DNA from: Schoenoplectus triqueter
Lineage: Eukaryota; Streptophyta; Magnoliopsida; Poales; Cyperaceae
DNA: 40,933 nucleotides
Direction: 5' to 3'
Assembly: GCA_964058805.1 (NCBI GenBank)
Contig: CAXKVV010000609.1
Span: 1-40,933 of the forward strand
Shown: positions 33,239 through 40,933 of the stretch, piece after piece
How the letters are laid out: every line of letters begins with the position of its first letter
How positions within the stretch are numbered: position 1 is the first letter of the stretch
Position numbers and translations under genes: made by a program
The notes under the pieces: model-generated
Told to the model about the DNA's origin: nothing
The model's database searches: none
The model's input: only the letters and a program-made list of their open reading frames with translations

Positions 33239-33779
33239 GGTCCCAATTAGATTTTCATAAGAAAAATCATTTTGAATGATTTAGATCGATCATTTAGACT
33301 TTAGAAATAAAAAATAATTCATAATACATATATTCGTGCTATACATAACACCATAACCAACTCTCATTCTCTCAATAAATATATATATAGAGAGAGCTAG
33401 GTTATAGTGTTATGTATAGTATAGATTGCTTTTGTGCTACGAATCATGTTTTTATTCTCAAAACTTAAATGATTGATCCAAACTGTAAAATATTTTTTAT
33501 ATGAAAATGTAGTTGATGATCAAATATTATATTTTTTTAGATAAAAAATAACATGATTTAATTATTGTGAGATGTTCAAAAAAGTAATTTTTTTAATTAT
33601 CTAAAAGATAGTAAAACAATTAAAAATATATATAAATTTTTAGTCCTTGATAAGATTTTCATACGGAAATCATTTTGTGCAGTTTGAATCGACTACTTAA
33701 ACTTTGAGCACAAAAAAAATAATTCATAGTACGGAGATATTCATAATGTGTAGCACCATAGCCCAACTCCTCTCTATAT
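33239..33779. mobile_element. Cluster of MITE arms, one complete hairpin MITE plus an extra arm
   Basis: The same ~135-bp arm occurs three times: 33239-33374 (plus), 33390-33515 (minus) and 33640-33778 (plus). The middle and right arms make a complete inverted-repeat element (33390-33779) with ends GAGAGAGCTAGGTTATAGTG and, as complement, GAGAGGAGTTGGGCTATGGT. The left arm is either a second, half element or part of a nested pair; (TA)n and GAGAGAG lie at the junction. Confidence 0.65.
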
Positions 33780-33810
33780 ATACGCACACACACGCACACG
33801 CTCTCTCATA

Positions 33811-34140
33811 GGGGAGGTCCAATGCCCATCAAATCAAATTTAGCTGGATGGTGGTTGTAATAGTCAAATTTCTAATTTTTAATACTCACACAATTATAGA
33901 AGCGCCAATAAAAAAACTCTTGTACAAATCTTAACAATTTAATTATTTTCTATGGCTCGTCAAAAACCGTTAAATTACAATGGTTGCAAATTATATAAAA
34001 TTTTAATTGTCTTTAATAGACTATCAAATAATATCTAAATTGCATGAAATTTGAACCGCCGATCTAGAAGTTGCAGAATATATCTATTTTATTTTATGAT
34101 TTTTTATTTTTTAGAATATCATTACATTGATCCCTCTCCT
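33811..34140. mobile_element. Hairpin MITE, family B copy 2
   Basis: Left end GGGGAGGTCCAATG; the complement of the right end is AGGAGAGGGATCAATG. Interior TCTTTAATAGACTATCAAAT and TGCATGAAATTTGAACCGCC match the copy at 7843-8175, and the lengths are 330 and 333 bp. No clean target duplication. Confidence 0.65.
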
Positions 34141-34746
34141 AAATTAATCATTCTTTCTTTTTTCATTGCGATCCATTAAATACAGCCCATGACTCCATTA
34201 CCTCTTTTCCAGCCCAGTTTCTCATATCCAAACCCAATAAATATATTCCAAACATCCAGCGCCTCTGATGTTTTGATTTCCCACCTTCTTAATAACTAAC
34301 ACAGTATTAAAGGTTGATAATTGCACACCAATGAATCATATTCATTCTAAACGACTATAGATAGCATAATAATTAAGTGTTTTTTTTTATCGTTTGGTAA
34401 ATATTGGACGCGCTCATAGTTTGAGTGCTACCTGCTCAAGTGCAGTCGATTTTTTCACGGATATTTTTGACTCACTTTCTCTCTATGTTGATATGTTTTG
34501 GATGGGATTTAAGTGGACCATCTAAATAGAATCAACTGTTCAAGGGCTTTTATTTTCTGACCACCTAGGACCTGTTTTGGCGACTAATTATTAAGGGGTT
34601 TTTCCTTTTTTGTGCGTACGTCCGATGGATAACGAAATGTAGTCTGGGGAAAAGTAGTTGAATACCTCATCTCAAAAAATGAATGAATCTACCGTTTACG
34701 TGATTTATCAATGGTCAGGATGGTCGAATCTGCACCGGCCTTAATT
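34141..34746. other. Intergenic, nothing recognised
   Basis: No gene or complete element recognised. A phrase GAGTGCTACCTGCTCAAGTG (34423) could be a transposon end, but no partner was found. Confidence 0.35.
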
Positions 34747-34808
34747 CAGAGACGGAATCAGAAATTCAAATCAGCTCGGGCACTCCACGGTGAAAGGGGC
34801 AAAATCAT

Positions 34809-36488
34809 TGATAGAATGAGAGAATGAGAAGAATCTTTATTATCTTTGAGTTTAATTGATTACAATGTCTAAGCCTCTATTTATAGGCTAAGTAATTTTG
34901 CTACACTAAGCATCTCCCAAACTAACCATCTCTATAATCTCCTACCTAACCCCTATACATTTGCTAATCATCTCCAACAATATACAACCTATAGTATCTC
35001 CAAACCTATACTCCTAATACACCCCCCGCAAGCTCATCGTGCGGTACGCATGTTGAGCTTGTCTTGCAATATCTTGATTGAACGCCAAAGTAGTTGATAA
35101 AGCTCCATGAAGAAAGAAGAAGATGTGGTCTTCGCATCTCATCACCTCTCATCGGGTTTATAGAAGGGCTTTCTTCTTTTAGTGCCTCGACTCGTCACCT
35201 CGTATGATGGTCCATAGAGAGCTTCACCATTGACCCTTTGGTACATCGTCTCCTCACATTTGGGTTTATAGAAGGGCTTTCTTCTTTAGTGCCTCAACTC
35301 ATCACCTCCAATGGGGTTCATAGATGATTCCTAGGTCCTTTATGTATTTCGGTTTGGATATTCATAGAAGCTCGTTGGAGACTTCTTGAAATAAAAGAGA
35401 GAAATAGAGTTTGTTTGTTTGGCTTTCGTTTGTAATTGAAATTAAGGATTATTGGGGGTTTATTTGGAAATCGGTTGGAATATTGACATCTCTGGACAAA
35501 GGGAGTCAGGAAAATGGAGTGTCTGAGGGAAAAAGGGTAGATGATTGAGGCGCTGCCAGGTGCCTAGGGTTAGGCGAGATTCATCACCATTGGCTGTCTG
35601 ACTGATCTGAAATCACACTGCTCAAAGCACAAGAGACTCGTCTAAGATGTAATCACCTAATCAAGAAGGTCGCGATCATGCTCGATACAATCACAATGGG
35701 TAAAAATCGCTTGATGCTTGATGTTCGCGATCAGGAAGCCAAGTCGATCAAGAAGTGAAGTCGAGAAGCACACTTGCGATCGACAGCAAGTGAGAAGCTC
35801 ACGATCAAGAAGCACACGCGAGTTGATGCATCTGAGCAGCGATTGCAAGGAACTCGCTATTTTGTGAATCTGAGCGGCGATCAACGATCTTGATTCTTTC
35901 TTGATTGGAGAGGAAGGTCTTCATCGTGATCAGAGCAACGATGAACAAAGAACTGGATCTCGGCTCGTGAAGAAACAGAATAGAGGTTTATTTGTTCTGT
36001 GGGGTAGAGAGAAGAGTAGAGAGAAATAAAGAACGAATCTCTTGGACGAGAAGAACAGATCTCGATCTTGTACAGATCTTGATCGCAGAATAGAAAAAGA
36101 GAGAAGAGGAATAGAGTAGAATAGAAGTTACTGTTGGGAATAAACTAAGAATAAAAGTGGTTTATACTGGAATAGCTAAGAAAAGTAGTATGATTTCTGG
36201 AATAAGGGCTGGATAAGGTGCATAGTTCCTGGAATAGACGTGAGTCTAATTCCAGCGATTTTCTAGCTTTGATACCATGATAGAATGAGAGAATGAGAAG
36301 AATCTTTATTATCTTTTAGTTTAATTGATTACAATGTCTAAGTCTCTATTTATAGGCTAAGTAATCTTGCTACACTAAGCATCTCCCAAACTAACCATCT
36401 CTATAATCTCCTACCTAACCCCTATACATTTGCTAATCATCTCCAACAATATACAACCTATAGTATCTCCAAACCTATACTCCTAATA
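34809..36488 (-). mobile_element. TRIM-like non-autonomous Ty1/copia-type LTR retrotransposon, complete
   Basis: Two 211-bp LTRs (34809-35019 and 36278-36488) differ at only 3 positions. They are flanked by ATCAT (34804-34808 and 36489-36493). On the minus strand the 5' LTR (36488-36278) ends CTATCA, followed at once by TGGTATCAAAGC (36277-36266), an 11-of-12 match to the initiator-Met tRNA primer site. A GCGGGGGGTG purine tract (about 35030-35020) precedes the 3' LTR. LTRs hold TATAAATAGAGGC-type TATA boxes and AATAAAG. LTRs start TATTAG, not the usual TG. The 1258-bp interior lacks gag-pol. It has a ~108-bp-period repeat (35154, 35262) and GCGATC-rich DNA. Confidence 0.9.
36266..36277 (-). 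other. Primer-binding site of the TRIM-like element
   Basis: Minus-strand TGGTATCAAAGC abuts the LTR end with no spacer. It is complementary to the 3' end of plant initiator-Met tRNA except for one base. It fixes the element's orientation. Confidence 0.85.
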
Positions 36489-36825
36489 ATCATCCCTCTC
36501 AAAATCTATTTGTGCGAATCTCAACACTACCCGCTACTGTACCATTTACGGTGTTTATATTAAAAGTCAAAACTGCCCATTTTCATTACTCCACACTCTA
36601 CCAATTGTAGAGGATATATTTTCCGGAACCAGTGCATGGCAGTGAAGGGCAACTGCCCACTCTGATTTTTTTTTTTTTCAAAAGTAGACTCGCAGTTAAT
36701 TTTTTTTTTAAATATGCTTGGTTTTAAAAAAATATGATAATATACCTACCTTGGAAAATATTTTTATAACTATACTTATATTATAAAAAATATATTTAAT
36801 TGCTGGTTCCGCCACTGCCTCAACA

Positions 36826-37331
36826 TTTTGGTTTTTATTTTATTTTTGATATAACTAACCTGGTATTCCATTTCATGGCTTTCGTTCTTTTCTCTACTTG
36901 TAAACTCTTTTTATTGGTTAAATAGAAGATTAAAGTAGGCATTTTACCTACTTCAACTTTTTTATTTGTCATGTCTTTAAAATATGATAAGATGATTAAG
37001 GTCTAGTATATGTTTTACAGTATATATAGACATCAAGTTGTAGTTTCAATGATCCTGAATTAACGATTTTTTATGCATAAAAATAATATTTTGTAATTGC
37101 TCTTGAAAGTTTTAACTTTATTTATTTTTATTTTTGAAAATCGATCGATTATCAATTGATCCTCATTAAATCATCAATTACAGCATTTACGGATATCCGT
37201 TAATTGACAGTACCGGTAACTAAAGTATGTTAAAATAGCTTTCAATTAAGTTCCATTTCCAACAGAGTTCTGATTGTATAGATGATAGATCTTAAATCTT
37301 TTAATGATTCTTTCCCTGTTCTCAAAATATA
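36826..37331. other. AT-rich intergenic DNA, nothing recognised
   Basis: No gene, repeat or transposon end recognised. Confidence 0.4.
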
Positions 37332-37339
37332 ACCTTGAG

Positions 37340-37773
37340 CAGTGGCGGATCCACAGTAGCCCGGGGGGGGGGGGGGGGGGCAGCGGCTCTCCCTGAATTT
37401 TGAAAAACAGTGCTTTTCGATAGTTTGCCCCCCTTAAAAATTTTTTTTGCCCCCCTAGATTGTCTGATTAATTTTATTGAGAAAAAAAATTAATATCATA
37501 TATAATGAAATAATTATGCAAAAATATCAAAATATAAAGTTTTATACACGAAAATTTTCTTCATCAACTTCATTATCTATTACTTTGAGCTTTATTTTAT
37601 TGTTATTTTTAATATATAAAATGTTATTATTCTAATAAATTTTTTATTAGGTAAGAATATATATTAAATTATTATTATTTTATTTAGTACCTGATTAGTT
37701 AGTGAATTTAAACCTGATAAGCTATTACAATCCGACATTTGCCCCCCTGACTAAAATCCTGCATCCATCCATG
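37340..37773 (-). mobile_element. Non-autonomous hAT element, family A copy 3
   Basis: Flanked by an exact 8-bp duplication ACCTTGAG (37332-37339 and 37774-37781). Left end CAGTGGCGGATCCACAGTAG; the complement of the right end reads CATGGATGGATGCAGGATTT, which aligns with the left end of copy 1, so this copy is inverted. A run of 18 G (37363-37380) sits where copy 1 has its 20-base C run. 434 bp, non-coding. Confidence 0.88.
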
Positions 37774-37781
37774 ACCTTGAG

Positions 37782-39322
37782 AGGGTTGAACACCTTGAGA
37801 CCGGACCAGTCATGGACAGTACAATTTTGCTATTATATTAGAGTATATATAAATTTTATTAATTTTCTCTTTCCACTCTTTATTAGAAAGGGATGTATAA
37901 TGGCATTTGACCATTATCTCCTGAAAAGTTGGCTTGGTGGTCCTTTTTTTTTTGAGGAAAAGGTTCAATAATTCTAGTTACCATTGCTTTGGGCATCTAT
38001 CCGAGACCTGCTTTACCATAGTTGTCTAAATCTTTTGCTATCTTTGTTGTATTGCCATTACATTGTATGGTTCAGTTTGTGGTGTTTTTTATTAAACTTC
38101 TAGTTTGATCTGCTTGATTTATTCCTACCACATTGTAATATTTTTGGCGCTAGCTGTCCTTATGGTAAGGTCAGGATGCACTATAAATGTCTTTATCACA
38201 TTTATCTTTATTGCTGCTTTTCATTAATTTTTTTTATATTTACTTGTTCGCTTTTGCATCAGTTTTTCTGAGCTATCTATGCGTCTTTGTAAATTTTATA
38301 TGAGAATCTCAATGGAAATAGCAGCCAAAAATTGACGTGGTCAATTTATTTTTATCCTTAAATCTGCTCAAGCGTTTGGGTTAGGAGGTAAATGGGGGAG
38401 CATCAGTGAAGGTAGAGGAGGTTGAAATATATTTAATTTATTTTTCAAGTTTAAATTTCAGAAGGCAGTTGAAGAAAAATAAACTCCATCATTATATTTC
38501 CTTCCAATTTCTTTCATCACAGAAGCAGCTTCCTTACATTTTTGTATCATCTAATTAAACTACTAGATAAGGCAATCAAGAGAGGCCACCGTCAGGTCAT
38601 AACAGGCCACATCCTGCTTGTGGTCTCCAAATTAGTACCTTTCTCTATTTCTCATGTCAATTTCTGGCTTAACTACATTCTTCATCTTTAAAGTTTAAAC
38701 AGATAAAACTAAAGAAAAAAAAAAGCACATTACTCTTTCAATCCTGCATGCCCAATTTTAGTGTTCAAGGCAGAGCTAGAAAAAGGTGATGATGATGATG
38801 ATAAATGGAAGAACGGTCCATGAGGGGTTAAATAACATTTGTATTTGAAATTTATAAGATTTACAAAACAAAAATAATAATAAATTCAATTTCCTAGTTC
38901 ATATGAAAGCTTGATCTCATCCGTCTCACCATCGTCCAGTCCTGGAGACTACAAATCCTGACCAATTCTGTAGACCCAGTTGATTCGAATTTGAATATCC
39001 GATGTAAAGCAAATGACTCAGAATTCGACCAGATATTAACACACAGCCTAATTTGATCAACTCACATCTAAACTGATTGAATCCAAAACCAAATTGTTTC
39101 AGACTCGAGAGGATCTGAACTCCAGTAACTAGACTCAATGTCCAAACCTAGCCCACCCAACAAGTTTCCTCAATCTGCTCAACCTGAGAGGATCTGAACT
39201 CCAGTAGCTAAGGAATTTCTTTTAAGGAAGGGTTCTTTGACGATGGCTATTTTGACAATCTTGATAAATGATTTTTAAATAAAGTTGATAAAAAATCTTC
39301 AAAACAGAAAAAAATTATAGAT
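37782..39322. other. Intergenic, no gene recognised
   Basis: No coding frame with family similarity. GAGAGGATCTGAACTCCAGT occurs twice (39108 and 39185), inside DNA (about 38935-39210) reminiscent of decayed small transposons. A short (GAT)n run lies near 38787-38800. Confidence 0.35.
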
Positions 39323-39660
39323 ATGTTCATTTATGTAATTTTAAAATCAGTCCGAGTTGTTACCCATCACGTAAAACCCCTCTTTCTCCCCCCCTCTCAC
39401 TCTCTCCTCTCCTTCCCCTTTGCCTACCTCTTCCTCCGAACCGAAAAAAAATCAATTTTTTTTAATTATTCTCCCTCAATTAGACTCTATTTTTCAAATC
39501 AATTGCGTCAAACTTCATAATTTTCAGAGGAGAGTGAAAAAACCTGTTGATCCGTTGATTTGGTCGATTTTTTAAAGGTAAATTTTCTTTTTCATTTTTA
39601 ATCCAAATTTAAGAAATTTGTTAGTTTTATTAGATTTAGTTAGTATAATTATAGTGATAA

Positions 39661-40017
39661 TTGAAATATAGTTTAATTTGGTTTAAAACTCCCCTCGATC
39701 CGAGTGTTGGTACCTCTGTTATCCAATATGAGGCTCATTGCATGTCGTTGTATGATACCCCGGCCCGTCCACCCGAGTGCCCGAGAGGCAAGCACATGCC
39801 GACGCAAGGCACGAGCGCCCTCGTCGTGAAATTCGACCAAGAGACGGATACAACCCGTCTCTCATTAGGAGAATATTTTGTCAGCGTTGATGTGCTTTTT
39901 TATTTCAAAGACCGTAGTTTGTATTTTAATTTATTCGTGAGACTGTACTTTATTTTCATTATTTATGATTTAAAATTGAGTTTATCTTATTTATGGTTTG
40001 TAATTAAGTTGTTATAA
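39661..40017 (+). CDS. Unrecognised 118-codon open frame with a GC-rich core
   Basis: The frame includes YEAHCMSLYDTPARPPECPR, then GKHMPTQGTSALVVKFDQET, and ends in a hydrophobic, AT-rich tail that is probably spurious. The core at 39690-39870 is much richer in GC than its surroundings, which suggests a captured exon, a transposon gene piece or a structured terminal region. A 7-bp stem GAGACGG/CCGTCTC with a 7-base loop lies at 39841-39861. A pyrimidine-rich, leader-like stretch precedes it (39375-39440). I cannot assign a family. It could equally be non-coding. Confidence 0.2.
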   Translation: MKYSLIWFKTPLDPSVGTSVIQYEAHCMSLYDTPARPPECPRGKHMPTQGTSALVVKFDQETDTTRLSLGEYFVSVDVLFYFKDRSLYFNLFVRLYFIFIIYDLKLSLSYLWFVIKLL

Positions 40018-40020
40018 ATC

Positions 40021-40672
40021 TTTAAAAATATTAAATTATAAAACATGAGTTAAAAAATTAGCTAGCAATATTATTTTAAAATAATAAAATATAATAATTT
40101 TTTAAATCATCAAATAAATAAAAATATACAATGAAATAACTTAATAAACTATTTCAATCTATTTTAAACAAATAACTCAACTAAACAGGAAAAAAATATA
40201 CATCTAGAACCGAATTTGAAACTCAGTCCAGACACTCGCACAAAAACACAATAATCATATCAGTTTCCTATTTGTTTATTTTATTTATCAAAAAAATCTG
40301 TAGGTATTGTGCACAATGAAATCCAGCACAAATAGCGAGGAACAACCTTAAAACAAAATTAAATTGATAATATGGTTTGTGTTGGAAATAGGATGAGACA
40401 ATGAATAATGAATAAAAGGTAACACTTGAGTACCATTACATTCCCATATCAGCGCATACTGTTCGAAATTTAAAAGTAGGCAACAATCATACCTTGATTC
40501 CTTGATTTTATATGAATCCTCCTCTAACTGTAGGACTTAAAAAGCTATTTATCCAGAAAAATATAAAAGCTTAATAACTAAAATACTATAGAAATATAAA
40601 TGAGATGTGAATGTTTGACATAAACTCAATATATAAAATCATGTATAATCTAAAATTTCTGAGTTGAGTAGG
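40021..40672. other. AT-rich DNA, nothing recognised
   Basis: No gene, repeat or transposon end recognised. Confidence 0.4.
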
Positions 40673-40680
40673 GTACTTAA

Positions 40681-40933
40681 CAAGGGCTGATGTATGATTT
40701 TGATCAGATAGGTCAGTTATCAGATTCAATGACTTATCGGGTTCAAACTCATTAAATAATCGAGTATTAAATAAAACTATCAAAATAATATCTTTTATAC
40801 ATTAAAAATAATAAAAATTAAAACTCAAAATAATAAATAATCATAACGATGAATTTTTTTCTTTATAAAACTTTATATTTTAAAATCTTTGCATAATTTT
40901 TTTATTATCCACAGGATTAAATATTTTTTTCTC
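40681..40933 (+). mobile_element. Non-autonomous hAT element, family A copy 4, cut by the window edge
   Basis: Begins CAAGGGCTGATGTATGATTT and follows copy 1 through GACTTATCGGGTTCAAACTC and TATAAAACTTTATATTTTA. It runs off the right edge before the second terminus. The preceding bases GTACTTAA (40673-40680) would be its target duplication. Confidence 0.7.

Larger units (their letters stand above)
34747..36817. mobile_element. Old hAT-like element interrupted by the copia-type insertion
   Basis: Left end CAGAGACGGAATCAGAAATT; the complement of the right end is CAGTGGCGGAACCAGCAATT, clear hAT-type termini. Flanks CCTTAATT (34739-34746) and CCTCAACA (36818-36825) agree at 5 of 8 bases, so the duplication has eroded. 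Without the nested 1680-bp element the hAT piece is about 390 bp. AT-rich and non-coding. Confidence 0.5.

Noticed and set aside
35640..35900. Minus-strand 75-codon frame in the TRIM-like element
   Set aside because: It reads GCGATC-rich repetitive DNA and shows no gag or pol similarity.
38935..39210. Minus-strand 70-codon frame near repeated GAGAGGATCTGAACTCCAGT
   Set aside because: The frame has no family similarity, and the duplicated phrase suggests decayed repeat DNA instead.
1..40933. tRNA or rRNA genes and CRISPR arrays
   Set aside because: No internal tRNA promoter boxes with a cloverleaf, no rRNA-like blocks and no spacer-repeat pattern were seen. The tandem repeats have no unique spacers.

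Overview
The window is nuclear DNA of a flowering plant. The evidence is two intron-containing genes of families found in land plants, GT-AG introns, strongly AT-rich intergenic DNA, and dense plant-type transposable elements. No prokaryotic operon, rRNA or tRNA gene, CRISPR array or organellar block was seen. The species cannot be named from the sequence.

Only two genes are well supported. (1) On the minus strand, 103-3975 holds the first nine coding exons (687 codons) of a FANCI homologue, the Fanconi anaemia group I protein of interstrand-crosslink repair. The gene runs off the left edge. A perfect E2F-type site lies 86 bases upstream of its ATG. (2) On the plus strand, 8524-13823 is a complete six-exon SWEET sugar transporter (281 aa) closest to clade IV (SWEET16/17). 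Its large introns are full of transposons: a direct duplication with Helitron-like 3' ends and a hAT element in intron 3, and a foldback element and a Harbinger-like element in intron 4.

The remaining ~27 kb is repeat territory. A degenerate tandem array with a ~182-bp period (about 13870-16886) starts just behind the SWEET stop codon. It is ended by what looks like a 5052-bp solo LTR of a Ty3/gypsy (Tekay/Del-like) element (16895-21946; ends TG...CA; 5-bp target duplication CTTAT). Next come a degraded gypsy 3' region (~23240-24480), local direct and tandem repeats, a Tourist-like MITE (27126-27398), a Ty1/copia 3' remnant with one LTR and an RNase H piece (29131-29610, minus), an unclassified region with a 187-codon open frame, a hAT element (32098-32616), a MITE cluster (33239-34140) and a small non-autonomous copia-type element (34809-36488) with two 211-bp LTRs differing at 3 positions, nested in an old hAT-like element. 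One non-autonomous hAT family occurs four times (5970-6414, 10328-10725, 37340-37773, 40681-end). In two copies the 8-bp target duplications are exact and there is an 18-20 base poly-G/C tract.

The two genes show no functional link. I found no convincing novel multi-gene system. The least explained structures are the ~182-bp array beside SWEET, the foldback with three copies of a CACTGCCAGTG-type palindrome, the GC-rich acidic open frame buried in the solo LTR, and the 118-codon frame at 39661-40017. Exon calls rest on splice signals, reading-frame continuity and remembered family sequences. No alignment software was run.
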